Assembly: GCA_002507425.1 (NCBI GenBank) | Contig: DAZU01000016.1 | Coordinates: 15,478 to 20,621 of the forward strand | From: Euryarchaeota archaeon UBA53 | GTDB taxonomy: Archaea > Thermoplasmatota > Poseidoniia > Poseidoniales > Poseidoniaceae | Direction of reading: 5' to 3' | DNA length: 5,144 nucleotides | Shown here: in pieces, positions 1 through 5,144 of the stretch | Numbering within the stretch: position 1 is the first letter of the stretch | Layout of the letters: each line of letters opens with the position of its first letter | Program-made: the position numbers and the translations under genes | The notes under the pieces: generated by a model | What the model was told of the DNA's origin: nothing | Seen by the model: only the letters and a program-made list of their open reading frames with translations | Databases searched by the model: none

Positions 1-587
1 GCATCCTCTACTTCATCGCCTAGAATTATTGAGAATCCAGATGCATTACCACCCAACGAGAGGGAAATAATGTCGACTGTTTGGCTAATACACCAATCGA
101 TTGCCTCAGCAACGGTTGAATCGTCTCCTGCTCCGTTAGCGCTCAATGCTTTTGCAACATACAAATCAACATCCATTGCAACTCCAGTTAACCCCCCATC
201 TGCAACCAAAATACCAGCCATCATGGTTCCATGACCATTATCGTCATACGGACTAGAACCTGTGCCAATAAAATCAGACCATCCAGCGAGTTTCAAGTTT
301 TTCAAGTCCCGATGAGATGTATCGATTCCCGAATCTACCATACAAACACTGACTCCTTGGCCAGTGTATCTCTTAACCTCGTCATATTGGATTAAGTCGT
401 CAAAGTTTTCTTCTTTCTCTGTTACCAGAGATGATGGCCCTGTGAGACTTATTTCACCAGTGTAAAGCATCCATGAATACCAGCCAACAGCAATTAATAG
501 AATGGCGGTTGAACCAATTGTAATAACCCGCATAAAATCGAGATCATTCTCGAGTTCAGCATCTGGAATGGGATCTGGTATAATCAT
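1..587 (-). CDS. Membrane-anchored subtilisin-family (S8) serine peptidase, C-terminus cut off by the window edge
   Basis: The first 195 codons are visible. Residues 1-20 are acidic and end in Arg20; residues 21-42 form one hydrophobic helix with no obvious signal-peptidase site, so it reads as a signal anchor placing the catalytic domain outside the cell. The peptidase S8 domain begins near residue 75. VDSGID carries the catalytic Asp85 and DDNGHGT carries the catalytic His119. The following DIISLSLGG (172-180) is the conserved substrate-binding strand of subtilases. The oxyanion Asn and nucleophile Ser lie beyond the left edge, so activity cannot be confirmed. The ATG at 587 is the only good start: an in-frame stop lies three codons upstream and the other early Met (19) abuts the helix. 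It has no clear Shine-Dalgarno site and starts four bases after the desulfurase stop, so translational coupling is likely. The family call is firm; the substrate is unknown. Confidence 0.92.
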   Translation of the reverse strand, partial: MIIPDPIPDAELENDLDFMRVITIGSTAILLIAVGWYSWMLYTGEISLTGPSSLVTEKEENFDDLIQYDEVKRYTGQGVSVCMVDSGIDTSHRDLKNLKLAGWSDFIGTGSSPYDDNGHGTMMAGILVADGGLTGVAMDVDLYVAKALSANGAGDDSTVAEAIDWCISQTVDIISLSLGGNASGFSIILGDEVED

Positions 588-591
588 TGAA

Positions 592-1806
592 TCAACTCAA
601 GGCTTCAACGGCTTCGACCAATGTGTCTGCAAATAACTTCACTTCTTCCTCTGTATTGTAAAGGTAAGCACTGGCTCTGAGGGAACCACGATCAATTCCT
701 TTGCTATTGAACCATGAGTGAACACAATGCATACCGCTACGGACCATTACATCAACTGCCTCATCAAGCAATATTGCAATATCATGGGCATCGACTTTCT
801 CCATTAAAAGCCCGCAGATTCCACCTCTTTTTGCCGGATCTTCTGGGCCGATTATGCTAATCCCATCGACATCCCGTAGTTTTGAGGTCATAATGCGATT
901 GAGTGATACTTCATGCTCGTGAACAGCATCTAAATCTATCTCAGAGATATAATCAATCGCAGCGCTGGTTCCCAGTATTCCAGCATAATTACCAAGTCCT
1001 CCCTCAAATTTCGCTGGAGGTTTTGACCATTTAAGTGAATCATAGTGGGATGTTTCTACCGTGCTACCGCCAGACTGTATCGATCTCATACCTTCAAGCA
1101 ATTCCATTTTTCCCCATAGTCCACCCATGCCAGATGGCCCCATCATTTTGTGAATAGAAAACGCCATGAAATCTATGCCTAAGTCCTGAACATCTACCTT
1201 CATGTGGGGTGTTGATTGGGCGCCATCAATGCAAACCAGAGCACCGTGATCTTTGGCAATTTTAGTTGCTTCCTTGACAGGAACGGCGATACCATCTAAG
1301 TTGCCAACGTGCGAAAGTGAAACCATCTTCAATTTGTCACCAGCGAGTGCGCAAGCCTCTTCAAAAGCCTCAATATTGAATGTATTATCATCATTTGACT
1401 CTACAACTCGATGGTCAACCCCTTGTTCTTCCTCGAGTTGTAACCAAGGAACTAGGTTGGAGTTGTGTTCTCGGTCTGTGGTTAGGATTATGTCTCCTTT
1501 TTCCCAAGAAAGGCCCTTTGCAACCTGATTAAGTGAGTGAGTTGCATTTTTTGTAAATATTATTTCGTCTGATCGGTTCGAGTTAAACAATTTTGATATT
1601 TTCCTGCGGCAATCTACCATTTTTCTAGAAACAGTCACTGAATAACGGTGAACAGATCTTCCACCACAACCGGGTGAATCTTCGTAGTATGATCTAATCG
1701 CTTCAATGACGGGATACGGCCGGAGTGTCATGCATGCATTGTCTAGGTAGACCGGTGGCTTTTCCCTGTTTAGAGTCGGGAAATCATTACGATACTTGCT
1801 AAACAT
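592..1806 (-). CDS. sufS: SufS/CsdA-type cysteine desulfurase (class V, PLP-dependent)
   Basis: This enzyme family removes sulfur from L-cysteine as an enzyme-bound persulfide for Fe-S cluster assembly or thiolation, releasing alanine. The ATG at 1806 gives 404 residues, close to the roughly 406 of E. coli SufS. In this numbering, EHNSN holds the PLP-stacking His114, CIDGAQS holds Asp194 (pyridine nitrogen), SIHKMMGPSG holds the Schiff-base Lys220, VRSGMHC holds Arg356 and the persulfide Cys361, and GSLRAS holds Arg377, the likely substrate-carboxylate contact. All key residues are present, so it should be active. The N-terminal YLDNACMTLRP and CGGRSVHR motifs mark the archaeal-like branch. 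TTG (1812) and GTG (1809) lie in frame upstream, but GGAGG at 1814-1818 is correctly spaced only for the ATG. The start overlaps the upstream stop by one base. No SufBCD, IscU or sulfur-carrier gene is visible, so the acceptor is unknown. Another class V activity is possible but the Cys loop argues against it. Confidence 0.88.
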   Translation of the reverse strand: MFSKYRNDFPTLNREKPPVYLDNACMTLRPYPVIEAIRSYYEDSPGCGGRSVHRYSVTVSRKMVDCRRKISKLFNSNRSDEIIFTKNATHSLNQVAKGLSWEKGDIILTTDREHNSNLVPWLQLEEEQGVDHRVVESNDDNTFNIEAFEEACALAGDKLKMVSLSHVGNLDGIAVPVKEATKIAKDHGALVCIDGAQSTPHMKVDVQDLGIDFMAFSIHKMMGPSGMGGLWGKMELLEGMRSIQSGGSTVETSHYDSLKWSKPPAKFEGGLGNYAGILGTSAAIDYISEIDLDAVHEHEVSLNRIMTSKLRDVDGISIIGPEDPAKRGGICGLLMEKVDAHDIAILLDEAVDVMVRSGMHCVHSWFNSKGIDRGSLRASAYLYNTEEEVKLFADTLVEAVEALS

Positions 1807-2936
1807 CACCAAGCCTCCGTGTCTGGTATGTAATCATTTACGGGGCTATTGATACCACAACTTTTGCAGGTATACCTATTCGGGTAAGGTAAATCACAAC
1901 CATCACAGATAGTCCCCGAAACGCCTCTGCTGTTACAATCTTCTAATTCACAATCAACAACTGTCTCTCCATTTTCATTCTGGCTTATTGGAACATTGTC
2001 TCCACAAGATGGACATTCTCCTTCTCCTGCTAATACAACTCCTTCCACAAGTAAATCCGCATCAGCAGCAAACGCCGCTTTAGTCCTTACTTTTACTCCA
2101 TCTCCTAACAACCTCTGGGGGAACCAAAGGATATGCATTAGAATGTAAATTGTAAAAATTCCAGAGATTATGTGGATTGTCAGTAAACCATAATCGCTGA
2201 CTTCACGATCCGCAATGAATTGCGCTCCAGACCAACCGCTAATTACCATAGCAAATAACCAAGAGCAGACTGCAAATGACCAAGCAACTAGACTGTGTTC
2301 TTCCATAGCTTCTTCCATAACTCTTACATCTGTATGGACATGTCTTTCTTGAACATGTAAATCTCTGGTTTCTGTGACGGCTTTCCAGAAGAAGTATGCG
2401 AAAAAGAATCCCACAGCGGTGAGAATGGCGCCTCCTGCTGCGTCTTCAATACCAGCACCAATTGGGAAGTTTGGAGAATTAACGTGGAAAACAGTTTGCG
2501 ACAAGAATATCGAAGACCAAATTATGATTATGTTTATGATATGTCCACGCATTACTGGAAAATTTACCGAGAGTTGGATAAAGAACCAAACCCATAATAT
2601 TCCTGAGACCACTAGTTGAAAGAAAATGAATCCACTGAGAGAAGCCAGTCCATCAAGTCCTGTTGTCCTTGGGTCGCCTCCACTAAACAAGTCCGAGGAT
2701 ATTGACCCTAACAAAAAGGCGAAAGCACCTGTTAAAAATGTAATAATATGAGATTTGCCCCACTCAGTCCTAATCAATTTGAATTGATACTTCATCTGTT
2801 TTCTCAGTATATCTACGTTTGATAGCATTGGGTGAAGGTCGCCAAACTCTTTTTCTAGAGATATGTCATTTAGTTTGAATGTGCTTGAATCGTCAAGTTT
2901 GGGAGGTGTAACCTCAATCGCAACACCCTCCGCCAT
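1806..2936 (-). CDS. Six-helix membrane protein with C-terminal double zinc-ribbon tail, function unknown
   Basis: I do not recognise a named family for this 376-residue protein. Residues 1-60 are a soluble, mixed-charge region. Six hydrophobic segments follow at about 63-84, 99-121, 131-151, 167-187, 215-236 and 250-272. A loop at 188-214 is rich in His and charged residues (LHVQERHVH, then EEAMEEH) and might bind metal. The soluble tail has eight cysteines in four pairs: Cys308/311, Cys329/334, Cys344/347 and Cys357/360. This spacing fits two zinc ribbons; the even number of helices would place both ends on the same side, probably the cytoplasm. The ATG at 2936 is the only in-frame start before a stop upstream. 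The nearest purine-rich site (GGGAG, 2954-2958) is 17 bases away, too far to serve it, so a leaderless or SD-independent start is likely. It is the first gene of a tight cluster: its TGA overlaps the desulfurase ATG. A membrane scaffold or sensor role is only inference. Confidence 0.8.
   Translation of the reverse strand: MAEGVAIEVTPPKLDDSSTFKLNDISLEKEFGDLHPMLSNVDILRKQMKYQFKLIRTEWGKSHIITFLTGAFAFLLGSISSDLFSGGDPRTTGLDGLASLSGFIFFQLVVSGILWVWFFIQLSVNFPVMRGHIINIIIIWSSIFLSQTVFHVNSPNFPIGAGIEDAAGGAILTAVGFFFAYFFWKAVTETRDLHVQERHVHTDVRVMEEAMEEHSLVAWSFAVCSWLFAMVISGWSGAQFIADREVSDYGLLTIHIISGIFTIYILMHILWFPQRLLGDGVKVRTKAAFAADADLLVEGVVLAGEGECPSCGDNVPISQNENGETVVDCELEDCNSRGVSGTICDGCDLPYPNRYTCKSCGINSPVNDYIPDTEAW
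1814..1818 (-). promoter_or_regulatory. Shine-Dalgarno site that fixes the cysteine desulfurase start
   Basis: Minus-strand GGAGG lies inside the end of the preceding gene, with seven bases between it and the ATG at 1806. For the in-frame TTG at 1812 the gap would be one base, and for the GTG at 1809 four, so the ATG is favoured. The site, with the TGATG stop/start overlap, indicates translational coupling to the membrane-protein gene. Confidence 0.75.
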
Positions 2937-2980
2937 AATCGGTGGTGGGCATTCTCCCTTTGAGTAATTTCGGTCTCATG

Positions 2981-2997
2981 CACCTCCGTAGGAGGTG
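2981..2997. repeat. Perfect 7-bp inverted repeat with 3-base loop (CACCTCC-GTA-GGAGGTG)
   Basis: The arms are exact reverse complements. One arm is the consensus Shine-Dalgarno sequence and the other matches the anti-SD core of 16S rRNA, so a transcript of either strand would fold the SD-like sequence into its own hairpin. It lies 45 to 61 bases upstream of the membrane-protein start and shares its last base with the neighbouring dyad. No T-run follows on either strand, so it is not a simple intrinsic terminator. Candidate roles are a 5'-leader hairpin or a DNA operator. Confidence 0.6.
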
Positions 2998-3012
2998 TTG
3001 AATTTATTCAAC
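2997..3012. repeat. Perfect 7-bp dyad with 2-base centre (GTTGAAT-TT-ATTCAAC)
   Basis: This 16-base inverted repeat directly abuts the GGAGGTG arm of the adjacent hairpin. On the minus strand it reads TTGAATAAATTC at its centre, about 60-70 bases before the membrane-protein ATG. It could be a transcription-factor site, or could hold a weak TATA element. The half-site TTGAAT recurs in everted orientation at 5064-5078. Confidence 0.5.
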
Positions 3013-3084
3013 GGCTACAATAATTTTTACAAAGTTGGTTGTAAGTGTTCCAAACATTATTATGTGCTTAATAATATCCGATTT

Positions 3085-3104
3085 CCAAATAAAAAGCGAA
3101 AATC
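3085..3104 (-). terminator. Possible U-rich archaeal terminator after the 475-residue protein gene
   Basis: About 65 bases past the stop, the minus strand carries a T4 run, then CGC, then a T5 run (3091-3095) and ATTT. Archaeal termination often needs only U-rich tracts without a hairpin, and this is the richest T stretch in the gap on that strand. It lies downstream of the proposed TATA element, so the two calls are compatible only if transcripts from that promoter read through. Weak call. Confidence 0.22.
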
Positions 3105-3133
3105 TACAACGCTCTACTAAAATCAGATAGCAG

Positions 3134-3146
3134 TTGATATATTAAA
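3134..3146 (-). promoter_or_regulatory. Candidate archaeal TATA box for the membrane protein-desulfurase-peptidase operon
   Basis: Minus-strand TTTAATATATCAA is the most TATA-like stretch in the 231-base gap. A start about 25 bases downstream would give a leader of roughly 180 bases containing both dyads at 2981-3012. The rest of the gap is AT-rich and offers weaker alternatives nearer the gene, so this is a ranking by eye. Apart from the dyads and this element I see no gene or RNA in 2937-3167. Confidence 0.3.
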
Positions 3147-3167
3147 CTCAGGCGAAAAGCGTTTTTG

Positions 3168-4595
3168 TCAACTTTTTATTCTGCTAGCATCTATCCATTC
3201 ATCCCAACTTGAATCAAAGCCAACATAATGTATGAGATATTTTTTCTTTGATCCATCATCGGTTTTTATCTCCCGGACCAATGCATCCCACCATGTTCCA
3301 TTCCACTCCACTTTGACATTTTGTCCAGGCTTGTAATTAGGTGTGTTGAAAGGGTGGTCGCTTGGTCTCTCAATCCATCCTGTTGGACCTACAACGTAAA
3401 TCGAATTTAATGTTGTTACCCTTGCAGTTGCTCTTTCATCGTATGATATTGATTGTATTTTACTTGTATTGACCCAAGTCTCACCCAACCTAGGGTGATT
3501 GTATGAGTAGCCATTAAGAATACCATCTATTACTTTAGCATCCTTTATCACTACCTCAGGTTTAGATTCAATTTCAGAATGCGAGTCCTCCGATGCAACT
3601 AGATATTTTGCTAATTGCTTGTAATCAATCTGTGAATCTAAATCAATTCCTAATTCAGAAAATTCTTGCTTGACCTCATTCGCAGACAATGGATTTTCTC
3701 CGATTTCTGTGAGTATTCGTAGATATTCTTGTGCAGAAATGGTTCCAGTATTTAATGGGTCAAATATCTTGAATGCTTCTATTAGTTCTTCTTCTGCTTC
3801 GTTATCTTTGGCAATGTAAATCTTAACTTCATCTGAGGTTTCATCTAGGGGCATAATTCGGCTCCAATCCACACTATCCTCCACATCCCCATCATCAAAG
3901 TGAACGAGAAAAGTATCGTCATTATTTTCCTTTGCAATTCTTCCTGCATAGTAATGGCCATAATTTTTCCAATTGACAAACACCCTGTCACCCGTCTTGT
4001 ATGGGGTGATTGCAGGTCTAATACAACCCGGTCTCACACCAATTGTTACTCCATTTTTTATTTCAATTAGATTTGACTTTGGGACTTCAATTTTGTAAGT
4101 TCCATCTGTATTAATATCAATTATTTTACATCGGTTTAACCATTTTTGGTTAGTCGGACTGAAGTATTCTACGTGGTCTCCAACGATGAATTTATTTGGC
4201 AGCTCGATTGAAGCAGGAGGTGCATTTTCATGAACTGGGACATTTATCATACCTAGGTGTTGAAGCGCGGATATAACTGCAACAGTCACTGCACTTGGAT
4301 CGTTATTGATGGTCGTATTTGTTACAACATCACCGCCGATTACAGAGTCTTGCATACTAACTGTTTTTGGAAGAGGTTGCTTCGAATTGGGGTCGACAGT
4401 CTCTGCGACATCTGAGGCATGTGCGGGATCTACCAAACTAGCGTCCTTCTCGGCGGGTAACATTTCCTGATCAGAATTAGGCAAATCCTCATTCAAGTTC
4501 GAGGGCTGTTTTGCTCCTGACTCAGGTGGTGAGGGAATCCACTCAGTTCCGGTCCACATAAACTTGCCATCTGGACTAAATATAGGATTTCCCAT
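3168..4595 (-). CDS. Multidomain protein: two Tudor/Agenet-like barrels, degenerate EF-hand pair, C-terminal chromo-barrel
   Basis: This 475-residue protein has no signal peptide or membrane segment, so it is probably cytoplasmic. Order: SPDGKF-W-G-EWIP motif (7-21); Pro/Glu/Asp-rich linker (22-80); VIGGDVVTNTTIN segment with a short helix (85-116); SH3-like barrel 1 (136-194, VEYFSPTNQKW, NTDGTYKI); Tudor/Agenet-like barrel 2 (199-250, GDRVFVNW, HFDDGDVED); calmodulin-like EF-hand pair (266-333, EELIEAFKIFDP); beta-rich module with TLNSIYVVGP (367-410); chromo-barrel/Tudor-knot (421-474, HYVGFDSSWDEW). EF loop 1 has Leu at ligand position 3; loop 2 has Gly at position 1 and Gln at 12, so calcium binding is doubtful. 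The chromo-barrel keeps aromatics at all MRG15-type cage positions (Trp436, Tyr457, Phe460, Trp464). The ATG at 4595 has a weak SD (AGGT, 6-base gap). A reader or scaffold for methylated protein or nucleic acid is inference; the ligand is unknown. Confidence 0.85.
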   Translation of the reverse strand: MGNPIFSPDGKFMWTGTEWIPSPPESGAKQPSNLNEDLPNSDQEMLPAEKDASLVDPAHASDVAETVDPNSKQPLPKTVSMQDSVIGGDVVTNTTINNDPSAVTVAVISALQHLGMINVPVHENAPPASIELPNKFIVGDHVEYFSPTNQKWLNRCKIIDINTDGTYKIEVPKSNLIEIKNGVTIGVRPGCIRPAITPYKTGDRVFVNWKNYGHYYAGRIAKENNDDTFLVHFDDGDVEDSVDWSRIMPLDETSDEVKIYIAKDNEAEEELIEAFKIFDPLNTGTISAQEYLRILTEIGENPLSANEVKQEFSELGIDLDSQIDYKQLAKYLVASEDSHSEIESKPEVVIKDAKVIDGILNGYSYNHPRLGETWVNTSKIQSISYDERATARVTTLNSIYVVGPTGWIERPSDHPFNTPNYKPGQNVKVEWNGTWWDALVREIKTDDGSKKKYLIHYVGFDSSWDEWIDASRIKS

Positions 4596-4639
4596 AACAC
4601 AACCTAATCAAAAGAAAACTATCAATTAATCGGAAATCC

Positions 4640-4666
4640 GGTTTATGATTTAAGTAAATGACTTAA
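4640..4666. promoter_or_regulatory. Candidate divergent promoter region with a central perfect dyad (TTAAGT-N5-ACTTAA)
   Basis: The 93-base gap separates two divergent genes. On the plus strand TTTATGATTTAA (4642-4653) is TATA-like; a start about 25 bases on would leave a short leader carrying the GGAG site of the small membrane-protein gene. On the minus strand TTTACTTAAAT (about 4649-4659) is TATA-like for the 475-residue protein. Both overlap the perfect dyad at 4650-4666 (6-bp arms, 5-base spacer), a natural place for one regulator to control both genes. The TATA calls are by eye. Confidence 0.35.
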
Positions 4667-4678
4667 TTGGAGATTAAC

Positions 4679-4682
4679 GGAG
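4679..4682 (+). promoter_or_regulatory. Shine-Dalgarno site of the small membrane-protein gene
   Basis: GGAG lies six bases before the ATG at 4689, in a purine-rich run (GGAGAGAG). The standard spacing supports both the reality and the start of this short gene. Confidence 0.65.
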
Positions 4683-4688
4683 AGAGCG

Positions 4689-4970
4689 ATGCTAGATAAG
4701 AGCCAGTCAATATTTATCGCAGTCTCATTGTTTCTTATTACATTACAAGTTGGAATAAATCATTTACAGTTAAGGAATAAGTCTAAGGAAGAGGTAGAGC
4801 GAATAAACGCTGAACGAAAAGCATGGGTAAAAAGACATCCATACCTTACAATGTTGTTGATTTTTCTACCAATGCCTGTTGCCATTTTCTTAGAAAATAT
4901 TCTAACAGGTAAGACTGATGAGCGAAATGTTTCCTATTCCTCTGAATCGAAAGAGATTGAATATAAATGA
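4689..4970 (+). CDS. Small two-helix membrane protein, function unknown
   Basis: The predicted 93-residue protein has two hydrophobic segments, about 7-26 (IFIAVSLFLITLQVGI) and 52-69 (YLTMLLIFLPMPVAIFLEN). They are joined by a strongly charged, Lys/Arg/Glu-rich loop (29-50) that should be helical and, by the positive-inside rule, cytoplasmic. The tail (about 70-93) is hydrophilic, rich in Ser, Glu and Lys, and would face outside together with the N-terminus. No cysteines or catalytic motifs are present. A well-spaced GGAG site and a hydropathy pattern that alternates cleanly support a real gene despite its length. It is divergent from the 475-residue protein and may share its regulatory region. 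I do not recognise the family. Confidence 0.7.
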   Translation: MLDKSQSIFIAVSLFLITLQVGINHLQLRNKSKEEVERINAERKAWVKRHPYLTMLLIFLPMPVAIFLENILTGKTDERNVSYSSESKEIEYK

Positions 4971-4990
4971 TTCAGAACTATCCTAATCTC

Positions 4991-5007
4991 GTTAATATTA
5001 AATTAAC
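4991..5007. repeat. Perfect dyad after the small membrane-protein gene (GTTAAT-N5-ATTAAC)
   Basis: Six-base arms with a five-base spacer begin 20 bases past the stop codon. The geometry equals that of the dyad at 4650-4666 on the other side of the gene, although the arm sequences differ. It is very AT-rich, so chance is a real possibility, and no T-run follows on the plus strand to make it a clear terminator. Confidence 0.35.
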
Positions 5008-5063
5008 CGGGCAACAGACAACAGAAACCACTCAACATTGATAGTTTAAGCATTATTTTAAAA

Positions 5064-5078
5064 ATTCAATGATTGAAT
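5064..5078. repeat. Perfect 15-base dyad near the right edge (ATTCAAT-G-ATTGAAT)
   Basis: Seven-base arms flank a single central G. It sits in an AT-rich stretch (4971-5144) in which I see no gene on either strand. It may be an operator for a gene beyond the right edge. The arms are those of the dyad at 2997-3012 in the opposite (everted) arrangement. Confidence 0.45.
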
Positions 5079-5144
5079 ATTAAAAACAAGAAAATACAGT
5101 AAACCTTTCTCAATATTAGGATTGGCGCCGAGAGAGAGATTTGA

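Noticed and set aside
1253..1528. Open frame of 91 codons on the plus strand inside the cysteine desulfurase gene
   Set aside because: It lies wholly antisense to a gene with intact catalytic motifs, has Ser/Pro-rich unstructured composition and no recognisable domain or ribosome site.
2374..2619. Open frame of 81 codons on the plus strand inside the membrane-protein gene
   Set aside because: It is antisense to the membrane-helix region of a well-supported gene and has no domain signal; open antisense frames are common there.
2914..2979. Possible 21-codon leader peptide on the minus strand (ATG right after the GGAGGTG arm, overlapping the membrane-protein start)
   Set aside because: The SD core is only three bases from the ATG, the peptide has no attenuator-like codon run, and an open frame of this length is expected by chance. 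It could be revisited if conserved in relatives.
2981..2997. Hairpin read as an intrinsic terminator
   Set aside because: No T-run follows the stem on either strand, and it sits nearer the start of the downstream gene than the end of the upstream one.
3597..3798. Calling the EF-hand region a calcium sensor
   Set aside because: Key ligand positions are lost in both loops (Leu at 3; Gly at 1 and Gln at 12), so only the fold, not calcium binding, is supported.
5116..5144. Start of another plus-strand gene at the right edge (GAGAGAGA run after GGCGCC)
   Set aside because: The purine run resembles a ribosome site, but the window ends before any ATG or supporting coding sequence.

Overview
The window looks like a piece of a marine archaeal genome, most likely Thermoplasmatota of the Marine Group II (Poseidoniales) type. 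This is inferred from protein style. The 475-residue protein begins with a short SPDGKF-W-G-EW motif followed by a low-complexity linker, a layout I associate with that group. The cysteine desulfurase has the DNACMTLRP and CGGRSVHR signatures that I associate with archaeal, Thermoplasmatota-like members. The moderately AT-rich base use and the mix of genes with and without Shine-Dalgarno sites also fit. No rRNA or other taxonomic marker is present, so the assignment is tentative.

Layout: four genes lie on the minus strand and one on the plus strand. Read in the direction of transcription, the minus-strand genes are: (1) a 475-residue multidomain protein (4595 to 3168); (2) after a 231-base gap containing two abutting perfect dyads, a six-helix membrane protein with an eight-cysteine zinc-ribbon tail (2936 to 1806); (3) a SufS-type cysteine desulfurase, whose ATG overlaps the previous stop in a TGATG junction (1806 to 592); (4) after four bases, a membrane-anchored subtilisin-family peptidase that runs off the left edge (587 to 1). 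Genes 2 to 4 are packed as one operon. Diverging from gene 1 is a small two-helix membrane protein (4689 to 4970). The 93-base gap between them contains candidate overlapping promoters centred on a perfect dyad. The last 174 bases have no supported gene but carry two further dyads.

The most unusual object is the 475-residue protein. It combines two Tudor/Agenet-like barrels, a calmodulin-like but degenerate EF-hand pair, a small beta module and a C-terminal chromo-barrel (Tudor-knot, MRG15-like). All the expected aromatic-cage positions of the chromo-barrel are occupied by aromatics. These modules are best known from eukaryotic chromatin readers and calcium-regulated proteins, so this is the main candidate for undescribed biology here. 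The operon is also puzzling: a sulfur-mobilising enzyme is co-translated with a cysteine-rich membrane protein and a membrane-bound protease, with no recognised Fe-S scaffold or sulfur acceptor in view.
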